Shown piece after piece: positions 57,411 to 64,000 of a DNA stretch of 64,000 bases. Both the position numbers and the translations under genes were made by a program. Within the stretch, counting starts at the first letter, position 1, and each line of letters begins with the position of its first letter. Below the pieces are notes generated by a model. That model was not told the DNA's origin and made no database searches. It worked only from the letters and a program-made list of their open reading frames with translations. The stretch is from Streptomyces sp. NBC_00620 (lineage in GTDB: Bacteria > Actinomycetota > Actinomycetes > Streptomycetales > Streptomycetaceae): positions 2,046,001-2,110,000 of the forward strand of contig NZ_JAPENY010000001.1 of NCBI RefSeq assembly GCF_026341825.1. Direction: 5' to 3'.

Positions 57411-58787
57411 TCAGTCGGTCGCCGGGCGCGGCTGGACTAGCGGCGCCGGGAGCTGAACAGGTCGTACGGGTACGTCGGGGCGAAAGGGCTTCAGCGCGGG
57501 CAGGTCGGGCGCCAGGTGCGCGGACTCCCGGCAGACCTCGGCGGCGTCGCCGAGAGACAGGTACGGCGTACGTATGCGGGACCAGCCACCGGACGTGTCA
57601 CCGGCCACGGCCAGGCCGGGCCGTTCGGGAGCGATGGCGCAGGCGGCGGAGACCGCTTCGGGGGCGATGTCACCGAGCGCCATCTTGGCGGAGGCTTCGT
57701 CGTTGACGCGGTGGCAGACGCGGCCGGTCAACTGGGCCCGCAGCATGGTCGCGCCCTTGCCCAGCTCGGCGCCGAACCGCTGTCCGCAGACCTCCAGGCA
57801 GATACCGGCGGCACGGCCGAGCTGAGCGAGCCGGATGAGCTGGGTGACCATCTCGTCGCGCCGTTCCTCGTCCTTGCGCGTGGCGACGAGGAAGAGTTCG
57901 GCGACCTCGTCGACGAACAGCACGATCGGTACTGGGCGTTCGTGGTCGGGCAGGCCCCAGACGTCCGAGGTGATCTCCTCGGCGGGCATACCGGGCGCGA
58001 TGCCCTGCCGGGCCTTGATCAGGTCGTATCGGTCCTCCATCTCCTTGATGAGCACCGGCAGCAGTTCGGCCGCCTGCTCCGGGTCGGTGGCCAGCGCCGA
58101 GAGCCGCGGGGCGAACGGCGCCAGTTCGACACCGCGCTTGCAGTCGATGCCGACCAGGGCGACTGGTTGCCGGGCGAGTCCGGTGACGAGGTGGCGCAGG
58201 TACATGGACTTGCCGGACAGCGTTGCGCCGAGGGTGAGTTGGTGGGGAACGGTTCGGTAGTCGCGTACGAACGGGGTCGCGTCCTCCCGCAGAGCCACGG
58301 GGACCTTGAGGAGTTCGGACACGGTCTTGCGTGGCATCTTCACATTCCGCAGGACGTCGAAGCCGACGAGCCGGAGTTCGACCACACCCGGCTTGACGGT
58401 CGTGACGTAGACGGCGTGAACTCCCCATGCGTGCCGCAGTCGTTCGGCCGAGGCGGCGACGTCGGCGGGTTCCTGCCCGGGGGCGAGCCGCAGACGAAGC
58501 CGCAGCCCGGTGGACGTAGGGCGGATGATGCCCCGACGCGGCGGTACGGGACGGACCTCGCGGCGGGTGGTGGCTTTGACCGCCATGACCCGCAGCCGGG
58601 AGGGAGCCACGGTCAGACCGCACGCTTCCATGACCGAGCTGTACGAGGTGAGCAGCCGGGCCGTGGATATCGGCAGGCCGACCGTGGACCAGTAGATGCC
58701 GGGGTGTTGTGCTCGGGCGTAGGCAGCCCCGCCGCCGAGCGCGGCGACAGGACCACCCACCTCCAGAAGCGTCGTCAGATCGGTCAT
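57411..58787 (-). CDS. traSA: FtsK/SpoIIIE-type conjugal DNA translocase (TraSA-like)
   Basis: 458 residues from ATG 58787. Walker A LGATLSGKSMYLRHL (about 195-209) and Walker B PIVLFVDEVAELF lie in a RecA-like motor; later blocks include VCGQRFGAELGKGATMLRAQ and GRVCHRVNDEASAKMALGD. N-terminal hydrophobicity is weak, so membrane association may need partners. Such proteins pump double-stranded element DNA at hyphal tips. It shares a base with the upstream SCO3933-family gene. Confidence 0.9.
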   Translation of the reverse strand: MTDLTTLLEVGGPVAALGGGAAYARAQHPGIYWSTVGLPISTARLLTSYSSVMEACGLTVAPSRLRVMAVKATTRREVRPVPPRRGIIRPTSTGLRLRLRLAPGQEPADVAASAERLRHAWGVHAVYVTTVKPGVVELRLVGFDVLRNVKMPRKTVSELLKVPVALREDATPFVRDYRTVPHQLTLGATLSGKSMYLRHLVTGLARQPVALVGIDCKRGVELAPFAPRLSALATDPEQAAELLPVLIKEMEDRYDLIKARQGIAPGMPAEEITSDVWGLPDHERPVPIVLFVDEVAELFLVATRKDEERRDEMVTQLIRLAQLGRAAGICLEVCGQRFGAELGKGATMLRAQLTGRVCHRVNDEASAKMALGDIAPEAVSAACAIAPERPGLAVAGDTSGGWSRIRTPYLSLGDAAEVCRESAHLAPDLPALKPFRPDVPVRPVQLPAPLVQPRPATD

Positions 58788-59143
58788 CAGGCCGTGGCCC
58801 CTATGGCGGCCGGGAAGGCAGCCGGGGTGACGGCGGCCGCCCGGAACGCGATGCCGTGCCGCTGCTGCCCGTTGAACACGCTCTCCCACGGCCGGGCGAC
58901 CAGCCCCGGCAGCGAGACGGGAGCCCCGAGGGCGAGTCCCTCGGAGACACCGCTCTCGGGAACGGTGACCTTGATGAGCGAGGACTCCCCGTCCTCGATG
59001 TAGACGACGCCGAGCGTCATCAACGCTTCGCCGCTGACGGCGTCCTTGGCGATCTCGCCGGTCTGACGGTCACGGACCTTGGGCTCAGGGGCTTCGGTCA
59101 GCAGGATCGTCGAGGCGGAGGTCTCCACACGGATGGTGCGCAA
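58787..59143 (-). CDS. SCO3933-family regulatory protein
   Basis: 118 residues. The sequence (TIRVETSASTILLTEAPEPK, GEALMTLGVVYIEDGESSLI, GAPVSLPGLVARPWESVFNG) matches the AICE family named after S. coelicolor SCO3933. It is the first gene of the tra operon and is fronted by two KorSA-like operators. It may be the functional counterpart of the pSAM2 activator Pra, but that equivalence is not shown by sequence. Confidence 0.8.
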   Translation of the reverse strand: MRTIRVETSASTILLTEAPEPKVRDRQTGEIAKDAVSGEALMTLGVVYIEDGESSLIKVTVPESGVSEGLALGAPVSLPGLVARPWESVFNGQQRHGIAFRAAAVTPAAFPAAIGATA

Positions 59144-59158
59144 GATTTCTTCCTATCT

Positions 59159-59247
59159 ACTCGTCTATATGAGTTGCAGTCTTCGAACCCGATCTCCGGG
59201 AGCGACGACCACCCTGCCACACAACTTGCCCACTCGTCTATACGAGT
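59159..59247. promoter_or_regulatory. Two KorSA-like operators in the tra promoter
   Basis: ACTCGTCTATATGAGT (59159-59174) and ACTCGTCTATACGAGT (59232-59247), both near-palindromes, between the 3' end of korSA and the tra operon start. KorSA of pSAM2 represses transfer genes by binding such repeats. Confidence 0.75.
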
Positions 59248-59308
59248 ATGCCTGTTGGGGTGTACGAGTTCGGAGAAGGAGCCTCGCGCACCACCGCCGG
59301 TCATGCGA

Positions 59309-60097
59309 TCACGTCGCCGGGAGCTGGTACGACAGCACGTAGGCATCAGCCGCCATGACCGTGTCGCAGACCTCCACGGCCCGCCCCTCGGTGTCGTACG
59401 CGGTGCGGATCAGGTGGATCACCGGCACACCAGCAGCCAGCCGGAGCGTCTTCACCTCGGTCGGCGAGGGCATCCGGGCCCTGATCTCCTCCTCGAAATG
59501 GTCGAGGCGGTGGCCCAGTTCCTCGAGGCGGGCATAGATGCCGCCCGGGCCGGGGTTGGGCTCGGCGATCGGGGTGTCCCGCGCGATGTCCAGCGGGAGG
59601 TACGAGGTAGCGAACTCGACCGGCTTCCCGTCGAGCAGATACCGGCGACGCCGCGCGAGCACGCGCCGTACGGACCCGAGCCGGGCGGAGATGTCCTGAC
59701 TGGCCTTCTCCTCCTTGACCTCCAGGCTGTCGACCTGGGGGTGGCTGCCCGCGGCGTCGGCCTCGACGATGAACGCGGACTTCCCCTGCTCGCGGTGGCG
59801 CCGGGCGAACCGGTCGGAGGCCAGCCGGCGGACGGGCGGGCGCGGTCGCACGAAGACGCCCTTGCCGTGCTCCGCGTGCACCAGGCCCTCGCCCTGGAGG
59901 ATGGAGAAGGAGTTTCGAACCGTCATACGGGAAACCCCGTAATGGTCGACGAGCTCGGCTTCCGAGGGCAGCTTTTCGCCCTCCGTGAATCGCCCACGGT
60001 CGATGGCCTCGCGCAGCTGGTCGGCGATCTGCCGGAACACCGCACGATCGCTCGTGGGGTCCAGATCGCCGAGCTGGCTGGTCGGGAGTGAGGTCAC
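59309..60097 (-). CDS. korSA: GntR-family transcriptional repressor KorSA
   Basis: 262 residues. A GntR winged helix (about 20-85: VFRQIADQLREAIDRGRFTE, SRMTVRNSFSILQGEGLV) precedes a UTRA-type effector domain (about 105-255: FIVEADAAGSHPQVDS, YLLDGKPVEFATSYLP, AGVPVIHLIRTAYDTEGRAV). This is the HutC/KorSA subfamily. It should silence element 3 transfer and excision. A half-operator lies just upstream, consistent with autoregulation. Confidence 0.9.
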   Translation of the reverse strand: MTSLPTSQLGDLDPTSDRAVFRQIADQLREAIDRGRFTEGEKLPSEAELVDHYGVSRMTVRNSFSILQGEGLVHAEHGKGVFVRPRPPVRRLASDRFARRHREQGKSAFIVEADAAGSHPQVDSLEVKEEKASQDISARLGSVRRVLARRRRYLLDGKPVEFATSYLPLDIARDTPIAEPNPGPGGIYARLEELGHRLDHFEEEIRARMPSPTEVKTLRLAAGVPVIHLIRTAYDTEGRAVEVCDTVMAADAYVLSYQLPAT

Positions 60098-60111
60098 GTT
60101 TACTCCTTTAG

Positions 60112-60124
60112 GTATCTAGACGAG
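60112..60124. promoter_or_regulatory. KorSA-like site in the korSA/nudix divergent promoter
   Basis: TATCTAGACGAGT is the complement of the ACTCGTCTAGATA form of the operator. It lies 15 bases upstream of the korSA start and 57 bases before the Nudix start. Confidence 0.55.
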
Positions 60125-60180
60125 TGGGCGAGTTTTGTTGCTACGGTGGAGAGCCTAGCCATCCGAGAGGGCCGAGGAAC

Positions 60181-60621
60181 GTGAGCACTGACCGTCCGCA
60201 CTCCGTGAGCGTTGCCGGAGTCATCATTGACGACCAGGGCCGGGCCCTTTTGATCAAGCGTCGCGACAACGGCCAGTGGGAACCTCCGGGCGGCGTTCTC
60301 GAACGCGACGAAACCATTCCCGAGGCACTCCAGCGCGAAGTCCTCGAAGAGACCGGAATCAGGGTCGCGGTTCCCGCGACCCTCACCGGCGTCTACAAGA
60401 ACATGACGGGCCTGATCGTCTCTCTGGTCTTCCGCTGTGAGGCCGCCGACGGGACGCCCACCACGGGGGACGAGACCCGCGCACTCCGCTGGGTCACCCG
60501 CGAAGAAGTCACCGAACTCGCCGACGAGGCATACGCGATCCGCGTCCTGGACGCACTCGACTCCCTGGGCGGGGTATCCCCACCCGCCATCCGCGCCCAC
60601 GACGGCGTGAAACTCGTCTAG
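60181..60621 (+). CDS. pif: Nudix hydrolase, Pif-like
   Basis: 146 residues from GTG 60181, with GAGGAA just upstream. The Nudix box is complete: GGVLERDETIPEALQREVLE, then ETGI. The N-terminus has VSVAGVIIDDQGRALLIKRR. pSAM2 encodes a Nudix protein, Pif, next to its regulators that prevents redundant transfer between donor cells. The divergent korSA neighbour makes the same role likely here, though sequence alone only shows a Nudix enzyme. Confidence 0.82.
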   Translation: MSTDRPHSVSVAGVIIDDQGRALLIKRRDNGQWEPPGGVLERDETIPEALQREVLEETGIRVAVPATLTGVYKNMTGLIVSLVFRCEAADGTPTTGDETRALRWVTREEVTELADEAYAIRVLDALDSLGGVSPPAIRAHDGVKLV

Positions 60622-60667
60622 CCCGAACCCGCTGCACACGGCGGCCTACCAGCATAAAGGAACTTGT

Positions 60668-61096
60668 ATGCACGAGTATACGAGCACTGCGCGGGTCTGG
60701 GGGCTCACTTGCCCAGGATTTCCGGAAGAGGTGAGCAGGGCCCGCCGCTGGACGCGGGACATCCTGTGCGGTTCGCCGCTGGCCGAGGACGCCGAGTTAA
60801 TCGTCAGCGAGCTCAGCGCGAACGCGATCCTGCACACGGCGAGCGGCCGGGAGTCCGGCAGCTTCCATCTCGCGCTCGCGGTGTCTTCGCAGGTGGTCGC
60901 CCTGTCGGTGACGGATGACGGGGGAGCCGGTACGGCTCCGAAGGTCGAGCACCGGGACCAGGAGGCTGAACACGGCCGGGGGTTGGGCATGGTCAGCGCG
61001 ATTGCCCACCGTGTTGTGGTCCACGACAGCGACGGCGGCCACACGGTCACCGCGGAGCTCTTCACGGACATGCACCCGGGAGGGCACCCATGCTGA
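60668..61096 (+). CDS. GHKL ATP-binding protein (anti-sigma/AbaA-like)
   Basis: 142 residues. N box ELSANAILHT, G1 VTDDGGAG and G2 GRGLGMVSAIAHR are intact. It is the short HATPase type common in Streptomyces, often paired with WhiJ-like regulators. The first codons overlap the operator-like CACGAGTATACGAGCA (60671-60686), so KorSA may control it directly. It overlaps the next gene by 7 bases. Confidence 0.82.
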   Translation: MHEYTSTARVWGLTCPGFPEEVSRARRWTRDILCGSPLAEDAELIVSELSANAILHTASGRESGSFHLALAVSSQVVALSVTDDGGAGTAPKVEHRDQEAEHGRGLGMVSAIAHRVVVHDSDGGHTVTAELFTDMHPGGHPC

Positions 61097-61476
61097 CCAA
61101 CGGCACCCGGCCGGGCTTCTGGTGCGAATGCTGGACCCAGGACCTCACAGAACAGGAGCAGCGGCCGACACTCCGGGCGTCCTTCGACGCGTACTCGCCT
61201 CCCCAGGCGGACAGATGGGTTGCTGTCGCACTGCGGACGATCTCACCGGCGCTCGATCCCGAGGCCTCCGACGAAGCGTGGGTCTGGCTCTATCAGGGTC
61301 GTATCGCAACACGCCATGCACTCCTACACGGAGAGCCCTGCACGGTCGCGATCACCCATGGCACCACGCGCATCACCTGGACTATCCGACCAGCGATCTT
61401 CCTGCCGCTTGCACACCGACAGTGTGCCGAACTCCCAGCATGCGCATACGACTTCAAGCCCCACGCGTCCGACTGA
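61090..61476 (+). CDS. Hypothetical protein downstream of the ATPase
   Basis: 128 residues from ATG 61090, overlapping the ATPase gene. The N-terminus has WCECWTQDLTEQEQR; the middle shows VAVALRTISPALDPEASDEA and VWLYQGRIATRHALLHGEPC, and the end is PACAYDFKPHASD. Coupled translation suggests a shared function with the ATPase. No family recognised. Confidence 0.65.
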   Translation: MLTNGTRPGFWCECWTQDLTEQEQRPTLRASFDAYSPPQADRWVAVALRTISPALDPEASDEAWVWLYQGRIATRHALLHGEPCTVAITHGTTRITWTIRPAIFLPLAHRQCAELPACAYDFKPHASD

Positions 61477-61497
61477 GTTACAACTTTCTCTACTGGT

Positions 61498-61919
61498 TCA
61501 AGTCCCGGCTGCGCTCCGCTCCGCCGGGCGCGCTTCCCGGCTCTGGCTGCGCCCGCGCTCCTGCCTTCGGCCCGCTCGGCGCTGCCGCCGCCGACGCACG
61601 CCCACATATGGATAGGGCCGGGCAGCCATGAGTCGAGCACCGCATAGGCACGACCGCGGGCAAAGCAGTGCCTCCGGCGGGGGCGCTCAGGCTCCGAGAT
61701 GGCGGGGGCGCCGTTCGCGAGTGCCGGCCGCGTAGTGGCGTGCGCGGGGTGCTCCCATCCCGTCCGCCATCGACCCAGGCAGAGCCGAGCAGTCGCGGCC
61801 CAGGGCGTCAAGGTCGTTCGTACAGTGGCGCGCTCCACCTTGACGCCCTGAACCACGCCCGCTCCACGGTGTGTGGGTCGACGGCAGACGGGATGGGAGC
61901 CGGGGTAAGTGGTGGGTTG
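61498..61919 (-). repeat. Dispersed structured repeat, copy B
   Basis: 422 bp on the minus strand matching 11188-11604. Inner stem arms are 61837-61849 and 61802-61814; outer arms 61874-61900 and 61751-61777. The inner stem reads AGGGCGTCAAGGT here and ATGGCGTCCAGGT in copy A, each perfectly paired with its own partner. A reading frame (61293-61856, minus) runs through it but is not credible as a gene. Confidence 0.85.
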
Positions 61920-61949
61920 ATGGCGCTTTACGGAGGCCGACGCTGGAAT

Positions 61950-62468
61950 TCAGGAAGCGAGGATTCCGAGATTAATCAAGCGATATCCCATGGCTTCAGC
62001 GCTCACGTCAAAATCTCTGGCCAACTTTACGATCAATCGATCGCGGATGATGTTGCCGTCTCGCGCATAAGAAGATACTTGCGACCGAATCATTCGAACA
62101 GGCATGAGTATTTCGGCGGCAAAAGCGTTGGCCTCGATCTCTTGCTCATTTGTCCCCAGGCTTGACACGTCGTCGCGCCAGTCAATCCTCATCGCGTGAT
62201 CCACGATGAGCGGCTTTCCCTCGTGGAGGTCGAGGTGCCCCATCTCGTGGGCGATCGTGAAGCGTTGACGCCTAGGACTAGTTGCCGAATTGACACCAAT
62301 AATCCTAGTTTGACCATCCCTGAGAGCAAACCCCGACTCTCTGCCGTCGAACGCCTTGCGCGTAATAATCACGCCCTCGGCGCGAGCGATTGATTCAATT
62401 GGTACTGGGAAAGTGTCGACCTCGTATTTCCTCAGAAGTGACTGCGCAGCCTGGACGGGATCGGACAT
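61950..62468 (-). CDS. ImmA/IrrE-family metallopeptidase
   Basis: 172 residues from ATG 62468; AAGGAG lies 5 bases upstream. The HExxH zinc motif is FTIAHEMGHLDLH, with the third-ligand region EANAFAAEILMP. ImmA-type peptidases cut a partner XRE repressor to release element genes, as in ICEBs1. The XRE gene directly upstream is coupled (62471). GC is lower than in neighbouring genes, so this pair may be a separate acquisition. Confidence 0.9.
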   Translation of the reverse strand: MSDPVQAAQSLLRKYEVDTFPVPIESIARAEGVIITRKAFDGRESGFALRDGQTRIIGVNSATSPRRQRFTIAHEMGHLDLHEGKPLIVDHAMRIDWRDDVSSLGTNEQEIEANAFAAEILMPVRMIRSQVSSYARDGNIIRDRLIVKLARDFDVSAEAMGYRLINLGILAS

Positions 62469-62470
62469 GT

Positions 62471-62833
62471 TCACTCCTTCGGCCCCGGCTTTCCAATTAG
62501 TTGGGCGAGGGCGCTCTCTACGAAGTCTCGACTGCTCTCGTCTGCACCTTGAAGCCGCTCATCGATATTGCTCAACTCGGGCGCAGGTTGATTATCGGTC
62601 ACGTCTGGCAGGAGTTCGGCAATTTTGATATTTAGCGTCTCGGCAATCAGGGCGAATATATGCAGGGGGAGTCGCTGTCGCCCGCTCTCGATGTTTGCAA
62701 TCGACGAGCGAGCCAGACCGAGGGATGCGGCCAGTTGAGCTTGAGTCAGTCGTGAAGCAGACCTGGCGCCACGGATGCGATCCCCCACGGACGCATAGAA
62801 ACGGTCGACCTGGGGGTCGTCTGGCTGCGGCAT
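62471..62833 (-). CDS. XRE-family repressor paired with ImmA
   Basis: 120 residues from ATG 62833 (GGGAG upstream). The HTH is at about 10-65 (GDRIRGARSASRLTQAQLAA, LGLARSSIANIESGRQRLPL). The C-terminal acidic part (ELLPDVTDNQPAPELSNIDE) would carry the ImmA cleavage site. It is divergent from the small genes at 63055 and onward across a region with TTACC/GGTAA repeats, probably its operators. Confidence 0.88.
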   Translation of the reverse strand: MPQPDDPQVDRFYASVGDRIRGARSASRLTQAQLAASLGLARSSIANIESGRQRLPLHIFALIAETLNIKIAELLPDVTDNQPAPELSNIDERLQGADESSRDFVESALAQLIGKPGPKE

Positions 62834-62892
62834 GCCCACTCCCTGCGATAAGTCCACCAACTCTAACAGTGGATAGGTTTACCTCACAAACA

Positions 62893-62906
62893 TTACCGTC
62901 AGGTAA
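62893..62906. promoter_or_regulatory. Candidate operator of the XRE/ImmA pair
   Basis: TTACCGTCAGGTAA, 5-bp inverted arms with a 4-bp spacer, 60 bases upstream of the XRE start; a related aggtttacc word lies at about 62873-62881. Confidence 0.55.
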
Positions 62907-63054
62907 CGTTGAGGATGTCAGCGATACTGACCGATCTTGACGAGCGATGGTGCATGTGCGTAGCGTTCCCTCTGCAAGCGCGCCGCGATCATGACAGCGG
63001 CGGACGAGCGGCGCACGGCAACACGCATGCGCCCGCTACCGAATGGAGGAAGCC

Positions 63055-63222
63055 GTGGCGAAGAACACGGGAGCCGGCTATCGGCGAGGGACCGTACGGA
63101 GCCGGAGCCAGGCTCTGAACACCCGAACGGGCACGTGGACCCTGCGGGACGCGTTGACCGGCAAGTTTCTGAACGCCAAGAGCGACAGCAAGCCCTTCAA
63201 GGGCGTACGTAAGGAGAAGTGA
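63055..63222 (+). CDS. 55-residue basic protein
   Basis: Reads from GTG 63055 (GGAGG 5 bases upstream) to TGA 63222. Composition is Arg/Lys/Thr/Gly-rich (YRRGTVRSRSQALNTRTGTW) and the end reads TGKFLNAKSDSKPFKGVRKE. It resembles small basic proteins commonly paired with DUF2188 genes. It lies 7 bases before the next gene, so probably an operon. Function unknown. Confidence 0.7.
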   Translation: MAKNTGAGYRRGTVRSRSQALNTRTGTWTLRDALTGKFLNAKSDSKPFKGVRKEK

Positions 63223-63229
63223 GAGCGCT

Positions 63230-63451
63230 ATGGCCCGAACGCGATACCGAGTTGTGCCGAGCGGAAGTACGTGGCAGCTCCGCCGCGAGCAGGAGCGGCT
63301 GTCGGACTACAACTACAAATACGAGGCCGTCGAGGCGGGGCAGCGCATCGCACGCGCCAACCCGCCCAGCCAGCTGATCATCCACAACGCGGACGGCACG
63401 ATCGAGAAGGAATACACCTACGGGGACGACCCGTACCCGCCGAAGGGGTGA
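63230..63451 (+). CDS. DUF2188 domain-containing protein
   Basis: 73 residues from ATG 63230. The short fold with RYRVVPSGSTWQLRREQERL, EAVEAGQRIARANPPSQLII, NADGTIEKEYTYGDDPYPPK is the DUF2188 pattern. Such proteins are small cytosolic factors of unknown role, often in mobile DNA. It is co-transcribed with the preceding gene and followed by a strong terminator. Confidence 0.8.
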   Translation: MARTRYRVVPSGSTWQLRREQERLSDYNYKYEAVEAGQRIARANPPSQLIIHNADGTIEKEYTYGDDPYPPKG

Positions 63452-63520
63452 GTGGGGGCTGAGGCCAGCACAGGACGGCAATCCGCAGCCCCAGCCCGCA
63501 CCATCTCGCCGTGATGCTAA

Positions 63521-63561
63521 CGAAGGCCTCGCCCCTCTTTTGAAGGGGAGCGAGGCCTTCG
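63521..63561. terminator. Hairpin terminator
   Basis: CGAAGGCCTCGC pairs with GCGAGGCCTTCG, the upper stem CCCT/AGGG enclosing a T-rich loop. It ends the DUF2188 transcript. Confidence 0.85.
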
Positions 63562-63725
63562 GCATATGGCCCATCCCGGGCCGTCTGGGGGCCGTCCGAG
63601 ACCAGCCAACGACGACAGACGACGACGGTTGCCGACCACTCTCGTACTGCTCAGAGACTGCGCACCGGGTCCCGCCCCAGGTGCCAATCCCCGAACGTAA
63701 GTTGAGGAAGAAGTTGGTTCCCGGG

Positions 63726-64000
63726 TCAGAAGGTCAGGTCAAGGACGCTCTGCACCACTAGCCCAAGAGCAACACAGAAGAACCCGAGCACCTGCTCGCG
63801 CAAGCCTCGAATCGTGGCCCGCTTCGACTCGTGATCAATGGTGGCGATACGCGCCTGAAGATCTTCCTCTAGCCGTTGAGCCTCCTGGCCTCGGGCTTTC
63901 GCCTCTTGGCCCAGATCGTGCTGCACGTCCTGGGCAAGCTTGAAGAGGCGGTTCAATCGGTTTTCAATCTCGGCCCTGAAAGCTTCGGCATCCTGCGCAG
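63726..64000 (-). CDS. Coiled-coil protein with C-terminal membrane helix (5' end outside window)
   Basis: The frame is open to the right edge; an internal TTG at about 63956 is unlikely to be the start, because the upstream codons read as good coiled coil (DAEAFRAEIENRLN). Continuing heptads follow (FKLAQDVQHDLGQEAKARGQ, QRLEEDLQARIATIDHESK), then one hydrophobic helix (VLGFFCVALGLVVQSVL). The layout resembles the protein at 46684-47160 in element 2. Function unknown. Confidence 0.6.
   Translation of the reverse strand, partial: AQDAEAFRAEIENRLNRLFKLAQDVQHDLGQEAKARGQEAQRLEEDLQARIATIDHESKRATIRGLREQVLGFFCVALGLVVQSVLDLTF

Larger units (their letters stand above)
53080..64000. mobile_element. 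Integrative element 3: pSAM2-type AICE in tRNA-Arg(ACG), right end not reached
   Basis: Canonical AICE order: int, xis, repSA, spdD, small membrane proteins, DUF2637, traSA, SCO3933-family gene, korSA, then divergent pif-like Nudix, an ATPase and more. No duplicate of the tRNA-Arg 3' end appears before 64000, so the right att is probably outside the window. Membership of the genes after 61500 is therefore provisional. Confidence 0.8.

Noticed and set aside
61293..61856. 187-codon minus-strand frame through repeat copy B
   Set aside because: Most of it is the structured repeat and the rest is antisense to the gene at 61090-61476; conservation is better explained by DNA or RNA structure.
62909..63118. 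69-codon frame before the 55-residue basic protein
   Set aside because: No ribosome site and codon use unlike the neighbours; the region looks like promoter and leader.
61477..64000. Right att site for element 3
   Set aside because: No duplicate of the tRNA-Arg 3' end (T arm GCAGGTTCGAATCCTGC) was found in this stretch; the tRNA-like ggttcaagtccc at 61495 does not match it.

Overview
The window is high-GC actinobacterial DNA, almost certainly from a Streptomyces chromosome. The evidence is the codon bias, frequent GTG starts with GGAGG-type ribosome sites, SpoIIE-type phosphatases, an SSI protease inhibitor, WhiJ-like regulators and a consensus parS site (TGTTTCACGTGAAACA at 24309-24324). 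Streptomyces parS sites cluster around oriC, so this is probably an origin-proximal core region.

Chromosomal backbone (1-10400, 12700-29800). The left part carries a partial MocR-type regulator, aminopeptidase P, a PP2C-like phosphatase, a small primase/polymerase-domain protein, a DUF5926 SEC-C protein, an anti-sigma-type ATPase, a glycerophosphodiesterase and a membrane HtrA protease. At 16.7-21.7 kb a tightly overlapping five-gene operon has the order of the mycobacterial igr steroid side-chain operon: acyl-CoA dehydrogenase, MaoC-DUF35 fusion, acyl-CoA dehydrogenase, MaoC, lipid-transfer thiolase. Next come an ECF sigma factor, an acyl-CoA ligase and a 50-bp perfect palindrome containing parS. 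A 1398-residue sensor-like protein follows. It lacks the phosphoacceptor His but ends in two receiver-like domains. An SSI-type inhibitor closes the block.

Three tRNA-associated integrative elements. (1) 10418-12688, in tRNA-Ser(UGA), is a 2.2-kb remnant bounded by 59-bp att repeats. It holds an integrase whose N-terminus has been replaced by a dispersed repeat. (2) 29742-52824, in tRNA-Ser(GCU), is a 23-kb element bounded by 62-bp att repeats. It combines an actinomycete conjugative-element (AICE) toolkit (integrase, excisionase-like protein, primase-helicase, candidate iteron origin, TraB/FtsK translocase, small spread-type membrane proteins) with a phage-like block that includes a 1078-residue tail tape-measure protein but no recognisable capsid or large terminase. 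It also carries a WhiJ-like/DUF6879 triad. (3) From the tRNA-Arg(ACG) at 53007 to beyond the right edge lies a pSAM2-type AICE: int, xis, repSA, spd genes, traSA, an SCO3933-family gene, korSA and a pif-like Nudix gene. Several copies of an ACTCGTCTAKAYGAGT-like operator mark a KorSA regulon. An ImmA/XRE pair of lower GC follows.

A roughly 420-bp dispersed repeat occurs twice in inverted orientation (11188-11604 and 61498-61919). Its nested hairpins show two compensatory base-pair changes between copies, which suggests selection on structure rather than on the overlapping ORFs. It is the best candidate here for something not yet properly described. The hybrid element at 29.7-52.8 kb is the second.
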